From Catenulispora sp. MAP5-51 (GTDB taxonomy: Bacteria > Actinomycetota > Actinomycetes > Streptomycetales > Catenulisporaceae): a stretch of 64,000 nt of DNA. Shown here one piece after another: positions 50,534 through 58,958 of the stretch. The DNA lies in the NCBI RefSeq assembly GCF_041261205.1, contig NZ_JBGCCH010000009.1:248001-312000 (forward strand), read 5' to 3'. Position numbers and translations under genes: made by a program. The notes beneath the pieces are model-generated. The model was given only the letters and a program-made list of their open reading frames with translations, did not search any database and was not told the origin of the DNA. Numbering within the stretch: the first letter of the stretch is position 1; each line of letters begins with the position of its first letter.

Positions 50534-51637
50534 GTGACGAAGAGCGCGGGCATGCGAGATGTGGCCCAACTGGCCGGGGTGTCGGTCGGCACGGTGTCGA
50601 ACGTGTTGAACCGCCCCGACGCGGTCTCCCCGGGCACCCGGGCGCGGGTCCAGGCGGCCATCGCCGAGTTGGGCTTCGTCCGCAGCGAGAGCGCGCGCCT
50701 GCTGCGCGCCGGCAGCAGCCAGGTGCTGGCCCTGCTCGCGCTGGACCTGGCCGACCCGTTCTTCGTCGGCGTGCTGCGCGGCGCCGAACAGGCGGCTCGC
50801 GCGGCGGACCTCGGCGTCCTGGTGATGGACAGCGCCTCCAGCGCCGCCACCGAGGCCACGCACCTGGTGATGCTGGCGCAGCAACGGGTCCGCGGCGTGC
50901 TGGTGACTCCGGCGGACGTCAGCGGCGCGACCCTGGCGGAGTTCGGCCGCGCCCGGATCCCGTACGTCCTGGTGGATCGCGACATACCGGGCGGAATCGG
51001 ATGCCGGGTCCTGGTGGACGACGTCGCCGGCGGCGCGATGGCGGTGGCGCACCTGATCGCGGCCGGCCACCGGCGGATCGCCTACGTCCCCGGACCTTTG
51101 GAGCTGCCGCAGTATCGCGATCGGCTGGAGGGTGCGCGCTTGGCGGTCGCCGAGGCCGGGGCCGGGGCCGGGAACGGGGCTGGGGCCGGAGCCGCCGCGG
51201 CTGCCGACGGGGGCGTGGACCTGGTGATGCTGCCGGGCGCGCGCGGCGACGTGGCCGCGGGCCGCGACGCGGCGGCGCGGATGCTCGGGCTGGCGGAACG
51301 GCCGACCGGCGTGTTCTGCGGCAACGACCTGATCGCCCTGGGGATGCTGCAGGGCCTGTTCGCCGCCGGGGTGGCGGTACCGGGAGACGTGGCGATCGTC
51401 GGGTACGACGACGCGGAGGTCGCCGCGGCCGCCGTGGTGCCGCTGTCCTCGATCCGGCGCCCCGCGACGCGCGTGGGGAAGGCCGCCGCGGAGCTCTTGG
51501 TGGAGGAGAGCGGCGCGGCGGCGGGGGAGCATGTGCACCGCGAGCTGGTGTTCCAGCCGGAGTTGGTGGTCCGCGCTTCCAGCTTGGCGACGGCCGCGGT
51601 TACTCCGGTGCCCTCGCCTCGAAACCCGGACAGCTGA
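50534..51637 (+). CDS. LacI/GalR-family transcriptional regulator of the GlcNAc cluster
   Basis: 367 residues. N-terminal LacI helix-turn-helix: MRDVAQLAGVSVGTVSNVLN, hinge helix RSESARLLRAG, then a periplasmic-binding-like domain with DPFFVGVLRGAEQAA and GYDDAEVAAAAVVPLSSIRR. GTG 50534. Low-complexity Ala-Gly segment about 210-230. It is divergent from the GlcNAc kinase and the likely owner of the GAACGTT operators. The ligand may be GlcNAc or a phosphate of it. Confidence 0.92.
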   Translation: MTKSAGMRDVAQLAGVSVGTVSNVLNRPDAVSPGTRARVQAAIAELGFVRSESARLLRAGSSQVLALLALDLADPFFVGVLRGAEQAARAADLGVLVMDSASSAATEATHLVMLAQQRVRGVLVTPADVSGATLAEFGRARIPYVLVDRDIPGGIGCRVLVDDVAGGAMAVAHLIAAGHRRIAYVPGPLELPQYRDRLEGARLAVAEAGAGAGNGAGAGAAAAADGGVDLVMLPGARGDVAAGRDAAARMLGLAERPTGVFCGNDLIALGMLQGLFAAGVAVPGDVAIVGYDDAEVAAAAVVPLSSIRRPATRVGKAAAELLVEESGAAAGEHVHRELVFQPELVVRASSLATAAVTPVPSPRNPDS

Positions 51638-51845
51638 GCACCGGCAGCCGCGGGTACCTCGGGAAGCGCGGGTCGTCGGCGGCGCGGGTGCAGCGCCAGT
51701 AGACGGTGCCCTTGCGCGTTTCGTTCCGGTGTACGTGGCTGCACATCGCGCACAAGCCCGGCTCCGGGCCGACGGGCAGTGATCTGCCGGGCTCCGGGCC
51801 GCCGTGATGTGCTCTGCCCGGCTCCGGGCCGCTGTCCTCAGACAT
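51600..51845 (-). CDS. Small conserved protein with a four-Cys motif
   Basis: 81 residues. Three Gly-Pro-Glu-Pro-Gly repeats (GPEPGRAHH, GPEPGRSLP, GPEPGL) precede the conserved part LCAMCSHVHRNETRKGTVYWRCTRA and LPVLSCPGFE, in which four Cys probably bind zinc or iron. This core is common in actinomycetes but has no assigned function. ATG 51845 overlaps the stop of the upstream HIT-like gene by 8 nt, so they are coupled. Its 3' end overlaps the end of the convergent lacI gene by 38 nt. Confidence 0.75.
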   Translation of the reverse strand: MSEDSGPEPGRAHHGGPEPGRSLPVGPEPGLCAMCSHVHRNETRKGTVYWRCTRAADDPRFPRYPRLPVLSCPGFEARAPE

Positions 51846-52437
51846 GCGCCGTTCCGCCATCGGCCGCCATCGCCGCGGCGATCTTCCGGTTCGTCTCGGC
51901 CCACCGCTCGGCCTCGATCTTCGGCAGCACGTCCTCCCAGATGAGCAGACACGACCCCCGCATCTGCAGCATGCCCTGCGGCCGCGCCGAGAACCACCAG
52001 TGCAGGTGGTCCCCGCCGTCGCCGAAGCGCGCCACGTGCACGCGCGCTATCCCGCCGAGGCTCACGATCGCCCGCTCCACACGCTGGAACAGCGCCCCCA
52101 ACTCGACGGCGCGCTCGGCCGGCAGGTCTGCCAGATCGCAGTGCACCCGCGGTTCCAGCATCACCAGCGCCGGGATCGACGCCTCGGGGAACGTCCGCAG
52201 CCGCCAGTGCTCGTCGGTCCAGATGTAGTCCGAGTCCGTCCAGGCACACGGACTGCACGGGGTTCCGCCCGGCGCACCGTTGCGGGGCGGCTCCGGAAGC
52301 ACCGGCGGCTGGAGCTTCCTCACCCGCAGATCGCCCTCGAAGGGGAAGATCTCCCAGCCCGGGATGCCGTCGGCGTCGAAGGGGATCTCCTGGCCGATGG
52401 GGAGGTGCTTGACGTAGTCGCTGGGTTCGGTCGTCAT
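51838..52437 (-). CDS. HIT-like superfamily protein
   Basis: 199 residues. The central and C-terminal parts resemble the HIT/GalT fold: ALVMLEPRVHCDLADLP, then ARVHVARFGDGGDHLHWWF, where DHLHWW approximates the HxHx motif for nucleotide phosphoester chemistry with one His fewer. May hydrolyse or transfer nucleotides. The N-terminal part SPCAWTDSDYIWTDEHWRL is shared with a group of actinomycete proteins of unknown role. Coupled with the four-Cys gene downstream. Confidence 0.75.
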   Translation of the reverse strand: MTTEPSDYVKHLPIGQEIPFDADGIPGWEIFPFEGDLRVRKLQPPVLPEPPRNGAPGGTPCSPCAWTDSDYIWTDEHWRLRTFPEASIPALVMLEPRVHCDLADLPAERAVELGALFQRVERAIVSLGGIARVHVARFGDGGDHLHWWFSARPQGMLQMRGSCLLIWEDVLPKIEAERWAETNRKIAAAMAADGGTAHV

Positions 52438-52511
52438 GGTTCAGCAGGATAGCCAAACGGCCGCCGGCTAAGGATCTTCGCCCTCGCCGCCGGCCGCCCC
52501 GCTGTATTAGT

Positions 52512-53625
52512 TCACTGCTTCGCCTTCGTCCTCGTCTGTGTCTGTGTCTGTGTCTGCGTTTTCAGCCACTCGTCCTTGTACTCGCCCATGATCGCGTGCA
52601 GGTGGTGGCCGATCTTCAGATAGTCCAGGTCGTCCAGGTTCGCCAGCGACACCCGTACCGACCAGCCCGGTCCGTCGAACCCGCCGCCGTTCAGCAGCAC
52701 CACCGAGGCCTGGTGCGCCAGCCGGAACACCACGTCGGTGGGTTCGTAGTTCCGCACCAGGTGGTCGGCGAACTCCTTGCTCTCGAAGGCCTCCGCCTCG
52801 GCCAGGATGTCGAGCTCGACGTAGTAGCAGGCGCGCCCCGGGTCCTGGCTGATGTGGTGGACGCCGATGCCCTCCATCAGCAGGTCCAGGCGGCGGTGGA
52901 CGATCGTGCGCAGCAGCTCCTTGTACTCCTGGCCCTCAGGCAGCAGGTCGAACAGGGAGAACAGCATCATCATGGTCTGCTGGCCGGTGGACAGGCCCGC
53001 GGTGTGGTTCAGCGCCACCGAGCGGCTGTCGGCGACCAGGCGGTCGATGAACTTGATCTTGCCCGGACGCAGAGCCAGGGTGCTGTAACGCTCGGCCAGC
53101 TCCTCCTTCTTGGCCTTCGGCAGCTTGGAAAGCAGGTGGTCGAAGACGTTGTCCTCGGCGAGCGCGATCACCCCGAGCCGGTGGCCGGTGGCGCCGTAGT
53201 GCTTGGACCAGGAGTAGACCAGCGCTGTGTTGCGCGGGCAGGTCGCGGCCAGCGAGCGGAAGCCGGGGACGAAGGTGCCGTAGACGTCGTCGGTGATGAT
53301 GGCCAGGTTCGGGTTCCGGGTCTTGACGATCTCGGCAATGCGGTCGCGGACCCGGTCGGACAGCGCCGTCGACGGCGGGTTCGAGGGGTTCACCAACATC
53401 AGGGCCTTGACCTTCGGGTCGGCCAGCTTGTCGACCTCGGAGTCGGGATAGCGCCACATGTGGACGCCCTCCTCGGTCATCATGTCCGACTTCACCTGGA
53501 CCACGTCGAAGGAGTAGCGCTCCAGCTCCGGGATCTCGATGTACGGGGTGAAGACCGGCGTCATCAGGGCGATGGTGTCGCCCTTGTGCAGGATGCCGTT
53601 GGCGACCAGTGTGTCGAACAGGCTC
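52512..53625 (-). pseudogene. 5'-truncated aspartate 4-decarboxylase / aminotransferase (AspD-like)
   Basis: The remaining frame of about 370 residues matches the C-terminal two thirds of bifunctional aspartate aminotransferase/4-decarboxylase: FDTLVANGILHKGDTIALMT, LMLVNPSNPPSTALSDRVRD, IITDDVYGTFVPGFRSLAA, and PLP-Lys in VYSWSKHYGATGHRLG. Intact members are about 530-550 residues; the first 160 or so, with substrate-binding parts, are missing, and no start codon or ribosome site precedes FDTLVANG. The reading frame enters from an unrelated sequence at about 53625. The C-terminus ends in a Gln-Thr repeat. Probably inactive. Confidence 0.8.
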
Positions 53626-53653
53626 GGGGTTTGCCTGGAACTCCGCGCACCCT

Positions 53654-53932
53654 CTAAGGCTCCGGATACGACCCGGGATCGCTCTGGTTCCCGGGCTGCC
53701 AGTCCCGCCCGAGCCGGTTCATGGCCTCGTCGATCCGGTCCCGCTCCTCGGCGGGCACTGCCGCGGCGGCCTGCTCGTCGGCCGCGGCCTCGCGCTCGGC
53801 CCGCTTCTGCGAACGCCGCACGGCCAGCCAGCCCCCGGAGGCGATCGCCGCCAGCGAGGCCCACACCATGGGCCGGTTCCACCACGACCCGCCGCCGCGC
53901 AGGGCCACCACCGAGGCGAGCACGGCATGCAT
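53654..53932 (-). CDS. Hypothetical small membrane protein
   Basis: 92 residues; ATG 53932 with GGGAG 6 nt upstream. One membrane helix (PMVWASLAAIASGGWLAV) then a basic/acidic helix (RRSQKRAEREAAADEQAAAA) and Asp/Pro-rich tail. No family recognised. It ends about 29 nt before the broken AspD frame. Confidence 0.6.
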   Translation of the reverse strand: MHAVLASVVALRGGGSWWNRPMVWASLAAIASGGWLAVRRSQKRAEREAAADEQAAAAVPAEERDRIDEAMNRLGRDWQPGNQSDPGSYPEP

Positions 53933-54134
53933 ACGAACTCCCGTCACCGACCGGTGCGCACCGTCGCGCCCGAAGTGGGCACCATGATTTCCGGACGCGC
54001 GCGCCCCGGCGGCCGTGACACGCCCGCACCGCCGGTGACGGTGCCCCGATCGGATGATTCGGCCGATGGTCGGTGGGGTGCTGCCTGCCGCTCGCGTCGC
54101 CTGCCGTCCGCGCCGGTTCGCCTGGTTGTTCTCG

Positions 54135-54719
54135 TCACATGTTCCGCAGGAGCAGCATGTCCAGCCGCTCCTGGATCCGCGCCAGATCAGCCCGGATGTT
54201 CTCCACGTCGCCCCGGTCGGCGCCCTCCTCGCTCTCCTTGAGCTCGATCAGCATGGTCCCGCCCGGCGCGATCACCATCTCCCGCACATCGCTCACATGC
54301 TCGGCCCCCTGCTTCCGCGACGACACGATCACGTCCGCCGGCCGCAGCGCCAGCCGCCGCAGCGTCCTGATCTGGAGCCTGCCGTCCCGGATCAGCACAC
54401 TGGGGCTGCCCTCCAGCACCCGCTCCAGCCGCGGCGTGCGGTCGCTCAGGTACGCCTGCAGCCGCACGAACAGCGCGTTCACCGCGATCAGCACCGCCGC
54501 ACCGTAGATCCCGCCGATCAGCGAGTTGTCGGGCCCGATCACCGCGTTCTGCACCACGTTCGACAGCAGCAGCACCACGGACAGGTCCAGCGTGTTGAGC
54601 TGCGCCAGCTCCCGCTTCCCGGCCAGCCGGAGCAGGACCACGATCGCGGCGTAGACGATGATCGTGCGCAGGGTCTTGTCGCCGTACGAGACGCCGGTGG
54701 TGAACAGGTCGTGCCACAT
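54135..54719 (-). CDS. DUF421 (YetF-like) membrane protein
   Basis: 194 residues. Three N-terminal helices (TLRTIIVYAAIVVLLRLAG; LDLSVVLLLSNVVQNAVIG; GGIYGAAVLIAVNALFVRL) and a cytoplasmic domain with the conserved ERVLEGSPSVLIRDGRL and MVIAPGGTMLIEL. This is the complete DUF421/YetF layout. A role in stress or spore membrane processes is known for some members; the molecular function is unknown. Confidence 0.9.
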   Translation of the reverse strand: MWHDLFTTGVSYGDKTLRTIIVYAAIVVLLRLAGKRELAQLNTLDLSVVLLLSNVVQNAVIGPDNSLIGGIYGAAVLIAVNALFVRLQAYLSDRTPRLERVLEGSPSVLIRDGRLQIRTLRRLALRPADVIVSSRKQGAEHVSDVREMVIAPGGTMLIELKESEEGADRGDVENIRADLARIQERLDMLLLRNM

Positions 54720-54883
54720 GAGCCCATTGTCCGCAGTGCCCGCACACCAGGCGGGGAGGCACCGCTGGGCCGAACGGGTGGCGGCACTCCCCGGCGGCCT
54801 ATCCCCGGGTGCGCCCCGCCCCGCGCGGTGTTCGACTGCTGAGGGTTCGACAAGCGGCGACGGATCGACACCTCGGAGGCCTG

Positions 54884-55486
54884 ATGATCGGGCTGGCGGC
54901 GACGGCAGCCATCCTGCTCGCCCCGCTGTCCGCGCCCGCCGGCGGCCACCCCGCCCCCCTGTCGGTGGCGATCCAGGCCACCGGCGCCCAGGACGTGTCC
55001 TACGCCATCGAGATCAGCAACACCACCGCCTACACGGTCACCGACGCGGTGATCACCCAGCAACTCCCCTCAGGCCTGGACTACGTCACCGCCACCCCGG
55101 CCCCCCACCGCACCGGCCGCCACCTGACCTGGACCCTCACCATCCCCGCCCACGGCACCGCCCGCATCACCACCACCGGCGCCCCCGGCCGCCACGTCGG
55201 CGCCCGCCCCCTGGACCACATCACCCAGGCGGGCACCCCGCACCACGGCCACCACCCCCACCCGACGACAACCGTCTGCGCCCGCGAAGACACCGGCCCC
55301 CAGTCCTGCGCCACCGGCCGCGGCGCCCTCCACCCACAGCCGGTGTCCCACAGCGAACGCGCCACGCTCACGCTCGCCGCAGCCGCCGCCGCAACGATCG
55401 CGGCCCTGCTCGCCGCCCCGCGCTTCCGGCGAGGACGACGGCGGCGCGCGGCGAACGCGCTGGAGCGAGTCGGCGTTGAAGGCTGA
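54884..55486 (+). CDS. DUF11-like secreted or anchored protein
   Basis: 200 residues from ATG 54884 (CGGAGG 6 nt upstream). Signal peptide (IGLAATAAILLAPLSAPAGG), then a DUF11-type repeat (VSYAIEISNTTAYTVTDAVI; QQLPSGLDYVTATPAP; LTWTLTIPAHGTARITTTG), a His-rich loop (HHGHHPHP), and a C-terminal hydrophobic helix with basic tail (LTLAAAAAATIAALLA; RFRRGRRRRA) that looks like a wall/membrane sorting anchor without LPXTG. Its stop overlaps the next gene start. Confidence 0.8.
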   Translation: MIGLAATAAILLAPLSAPAGGHPAPLSVAIQATGAQDVSYAIEISNTTAYTVTDAVITQQLPSGLDYVTATPAPHRTGRHLTWTLTIPAHGTARITTTGAPGRHVGARPLDHITQAGTPHHGHHPHPTTTVCAREDTGPQSCATGRGALHPQPVSHSERATLTLAAAAAATIAALLAAPRFRRGRRRRAANALERVGVEG

Positions 55487-58271
55487 TCCGGGGGCCGGTG
55501 CGGCCGGGGCCGGGGCCGGGGCTGGGACCGACGCCGAGGCCGGGGCCGGCGCTGACGACGATGGTGTGGGCGCCGGTGCGGGTGCTGCTTCGGGTGCTGC
55601 TTCGAGTGGCCGTGCCTCGTTCGAGTGCCGCAGCGAGCTCGCCGGCGCCGCTCCTGGTGCCGGTTCGGCCGCCCGCGCGCCGGTCGACCACCGGAGCGCG
55701 TTCGGCGACCACAGATTCCCGGCCCCGCCCCGCTGCTCCGGCGCACATCAGCGGACTGCCGCCGCCACACCTCCCTCTCCGCCCCCACCGCCCGCCGACC
55801 CACCCCACTTCGCCGACCGACCCCCCGACCCGCACCGCCGCGTCCGCCTCCCCTCCGACCGCCTCCGCCTCATCGGCGCCGTCGCCCTGGCCGTGCTTCT
55901 GGCCGCGGCCGGGGTCGTGGGTCACCGGGCCGGGTGCGATCTGCGGCAGGAGATCCTTCACCGGGCGTCCGCCTTCCCTCGCTTCCTGCTCTACGTCGTG
56001 CAGGTCGTCTCGTTCCTCGCCGTGATCGCCGTGCCGGTCGCCGTCGCTGTGGAGCGCGTGGTCAAGCGCGAGACTGTGCAGGTCGTCGATGCCGTCGGGG
56101 CTTCGACGGTGGCCTATCTCGCGGCGTTCGGCGTCAACATCGCCACCTCGCACTACCAGGACTCCTCGGTCGCGCAGGCCATCGGTGGCGCGACGCCGAT
56201 GCAGATCCAGCTCGCGGTCGGGGTCGCGGCGGTCACCGTCCTCGGGTTCAGCCGGAGTCAGTACCGGAGCCTGTTCCTCAGTGCCGCCGCGCTCGGCGGG
56301 CTCGCCGTGGTGCTGCTCGGGCAGGACTCCGTCACCGGGGTGCTGCTGTCGGCGCTGCTCGGCCGGATCGTCGGGCGGGCCTGGCTGTCGGTACGCGGCG
56401 TCCTCGACACCCGTCCCGGCATCGCCCGCATCCTCACCGAGCTCGACCACGTCGGGTTCCGCGCCCACCCCGGCTCGGTCCGCGTCCTGGAGCCCGGAGT
56501 CGACGGCGCGCGCCGCTTCCTCGTCACCGTCGCGACCATCGGCAGCGGCAACGGCAGCAGCAACGGCGACAGCGCCAGCAACCGCAACAGCGCCAGCAAC
56601 CGCGACAGCGCCAGCAACCGCCAAACCCTCGACCTCGCCGTCCTCGACCAAAGCCAGCGCGCCGCCTACCTCACCTCCCGCCTCTGGCAGTGGATCCGCC
56701 TGCGCGGCCCGGTACGCCGCCGCAGCTTCTTCTCCCTGCGCCGCACCGTCGAAAGTGAAGTCCTGATGTCCATGGCGGTCGAGGCCGCCGGCATCCGCAC
56801 CCCCCGCCTGCGCACCGCGCGCCAGGTCGACCAGGACACCGCCCTGCTCGCCTACGACCACCTCGACGCCCCGCGCGTCGCCGACCTCCCCGACCGCGCC
56901 TGGACCCCCGGCCTGCACAGCGGTATCTGGGCCCTGTGGCAGCACCTGCGCTGCCGCCAGCTCGCGCACCGCGAGCTCACCACCGACCACCTCCGCCTGG
57001 ACCCCTCCGGCCGGCTGTGGCTCACCGACGTCGGCTACGGCGAGATCACCGCCGAGGACCTCCTGTGCCGCCTGGACGGCGCCGAACTCCTCGTCTCCCT
57101 CGCCCTGCGCGTCGGCCCGGCCCGGGCCACCGAAGAAGCGGTCGACGCCCTCGGCCCCGCGACCGTCGCCTCCCTGCTCCCGCTCATGCAGCCGATCCTG
57201 TTCTCCGAGGGCACCGCCAAAGCCCTGCGCCGCCACCGCGCCGCCGGCGACCGCGCGGACATCGTCGGCGCCATCCGCGACCGCATCATCGCCCTGCATC
57301 CCGAGGCCGACGTCCAACCGGTCAGCCTGGAGCGGGTCCGGCCCCGCACCGTCCTGAGCATCGTCGGCGGCACCATCGCCTTCTACCTGCTGGCCACACA
57401 GCTCACCGGCTTCCAGGTGCCCGAGCTGGACACCTGGCAGGCCTGGGGCTGGGTGGTCGGCGCCGCCGTCGCCTCCGCCGTGACCTACGTCGCCGCCGCG
57501 TTCAACCTCCTGGGCTGCGTCAAGGAACGCGTCCCGGTCGGCACCACCGTCCTGGCCCAGGTCGCGGCGGCCTTCGCCGGCCTGGTCGCCCCGGCCTCCG
57601 TCGGCGGCCTGGCCGTCAACACCCGCTACCTGCAGCGCACCGGGATCCCGGTGGCGCGCGCCGTGACGGCCGTCGGCGTCTCACAGGTCATCGGCTTCGC
57701 CTGCTACCTGCTCCTGCTGCTGTTGTTCAGCGCCTTCGCGGGGAGCCACCGCAAGGAGTCCGGCGGCCTGTCGGCGATAACGCCGTCGGCGACGGTGACC
57801 GGCGTGATCATCGCGCTGGCCGTGATCGGCCTGCTGATCGCGGCCGTCCCGAAGCTGCGCACCCTGGTGGTCAGCCGCCTCAAGCCGCTGGTCACGGACA
57901 TCGGCCCGGAGTTCCTCCAGGTCGCCCGCACCCCGCGCAAGCTGGCCCAGGCCTTCGGCGGCGCGCTGGGCCTGCCGCTGGCGGCCACCCTGTGCCTGTG
58001 GGCGTCGGTGAACGCGGTGAGCGGCACCGAGGTGAACCTGGCCGCGATGGGCGTGGCCTACCTGCTGGCCAAGGCCGTGGGCTCCCTGGTGCCCACCCCC
58101 GGCGGCATCGGCGGCGTCGAGGCCGTGCTCACCGCCGGCCTGACCGCTGCCGGCGTGCCCTCGGCGGTGGCCGCCACCTCGGTGATCGTGTTCCGGCTGC
58201 TGACCTGGTGGCTGCCGGTGATCCCGGGCTGGTTCGCGTTCACGGCGTTGCAGCGGCGCGGGGCGCTATGA
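55476..58271 (+). CDS. UPF0104/LPG synthase-type membrane protein with kinase-like middle domain
   Basis: 931 residues by the TTG at 55476; the first about 120 residues are Ala/Gly/Pro-rich and the true start may be later. Then: five helices (about 125-310), a loop with an imperfect (DSASNRN)n repeat (nt 56560-56620), a kinase-like domain (about 370-600) with HRELTTDHLRLDPSG and LTDVGYG in place of HxD and DFG, and eight helices of the UPF0104 lysylphosphatidylglycerol-synthase family (about 625-925; AAFAGLVAPASVGGLAVNTR, PTPGGIGGVEA). No aminoacyl-transferase domain. The kinase-like part may bind but not phosphorylate. Function is not known. Confidence 0.88.
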   Translation: MKADPGAGAAGAGAGAGTDAEAGAGADDDGVGAGAGAASGAASSGRASFECRSELAGAAPGAGSAARAPVDHRSAFGDHRFPAPPRCSGAHQRTAAATPPSPPPPPADPPHFADRPPDPHRRVRLPSDRLRLIGAVALAVLLAAAGVVGHRAGCDLRQEILHRASAFPRFLLYVVQVVSFLAVIAVPVAVAVERVVKRETVQVVDAVGASTVAYLAAFGVNIATSHYQDSSVAQAIGGATPMQIQLAVGVAAVTVLGFSRSQYRSLFLSAAALGGLAVVLLGQDSVTGVLLSALLGRIVGRAWLSVRGVLDTRPGIARILTELDHVGFRAHPGSVRVLEPGVDGARRFLVTVATIGSGNGSSNGDSASNRNSASNRDSASNRQTLDLAVLDQSQRAAYLTSRLWQWIRLRGPVRRRSFFSLRRTVESEVLMSMAVEAAGIRTPRLRTARQVDQDTALLAYDHLDAPRVADLPDRAWTPGLHSGIWALWQHLRCRQLAHRELTTDHLRLDPSGRLWLTDVGYGEITAEDLLCRLDGAELLVSLALRVGPARATEEAVDALGPATVASLLPLMQPILFSEGTAKALRRHRAAGDRADIVGAIRDRIIALHPEADVQPVSLERVRPRTVLSIVGGTIAFYLLATQLTGFQVPELDTWQAWGWVVGAAVASAVTYVAAAFNLLGCVKERVPVGTTVLAQVAAAFAGLVAPASVGGLAVNTRYLQRTGIPVARAVTAVGVSQVIGFACYLLLLLLFSAFAGSHRKESGGLSAITPSATVTGVIIALAVIGLLIAAVPKLRTLVVSRLKPLVTDIGPEFLQVARTPRKLAQAFGGALGLPLAATLCLWASVNAVSGTEVNLAAMGVAYLLAKAVGSLVPTPGGIGGVEAVLTAGLTAAGVPSAVAATSVIVFRLLTWWLPVIPGWFAFTALQRRGAL

Positions 58272-58958
58272 CGACCCGCCGGAGCCCGGCCGCACCAGCC
58301 CCGACTCGTACGCGATCACCACGACCTGCGCCCGATCCCGCGCGCCGAGCTTCGTCATCGCCCGGTTGACGTGCGTCTTGGCGGTCAGCGGCGTGACGAA
58401 CAGCTGGGAGGCGATCTCCTCGTTCGACAGTCCGGCGGCGACCAGGGTGACCACCTCCAGCTCCCGTGCGGTCAGCGCGTTCAGGGGAGCGGTGACGGTC
58501 GGCGGGTCGGAGGCGGAGGGCTGAGCAAGGAAGCGGGCGATCAGGGCGCGCGTGGCGGCGGGGGAGAGCAGCGACTCGCCGCCCGCGACGATCCGGATGG
58601 CCCGGAGCAGCTCCTCGGGGTCCACGCCCTTGCCGAGGAAGCCGCCGGCTCCGGCGCGCAGCGCCTCGGCGACGTACTCGTCCTGCTCGAACGTGGTGAG
58701 GATCAGTACCTTGACGCCGGCCAGTTCCGGATCGGCCGCGATCAGCCGGGTGGCCTCCAGGCCGTCCAGGACCGGCATCCGGATGTCCATCAGCACCAGG
58801 TCCGGGCGCAGCTCCTGGGCCAGTTTCGCCGCCGCCGCGCCGTCGCCGGCCTCGGCGACGACCTCGAAGTCGGGGGTGGAGTCCAGCAGCAGGCGGAAGG
58901 TGCCCCGCAGCAGCGCCTGGTCGTCGGCCAGCAGGATGCGGATCGGCGGCGCGTTCAT
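58266..58958 (-). CDS. NarL/LuxR-type response regulator
   Basis: 230 residues. Receiver: LLADDQ acidic pair, phospho-Asp in LVLMDIRMPVLDGL, Thr/Lys in LTTFEQDEY and FLGKGVDP. LuxR helix-turn-helix: LTARELEVVTLVAAGLSNEEIAS and TPLTAKTHVNRAMTK. Its ATG overlaps the kinase stop (ATGA). The stop overlaps the end of the convergent UPF0104 gene by 6 nt. Probably controls the MMPL transporter operon upstream. Confidence 0.94.
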   Translation of the reverse strand: MNAPPIRILLADDQALLRGTFRLLLDSTPDFEVVAEAGDGAAAAKLAQELRPDLVLMDIRMPVLDGLEATRLIAADPELAGVKVLILTTFEQDEYVAEALRAGAGGFLGKGVDPEELLRAIRIVAGGESLLSPAATRALIARFLAQPSASDPPTVTAPLNALTARELEVVTLVAAGLSNEEIASQLFVTPLTAKTHVNRAMTKLGARDRAQVVVIAYESGLVRPGSGGSS

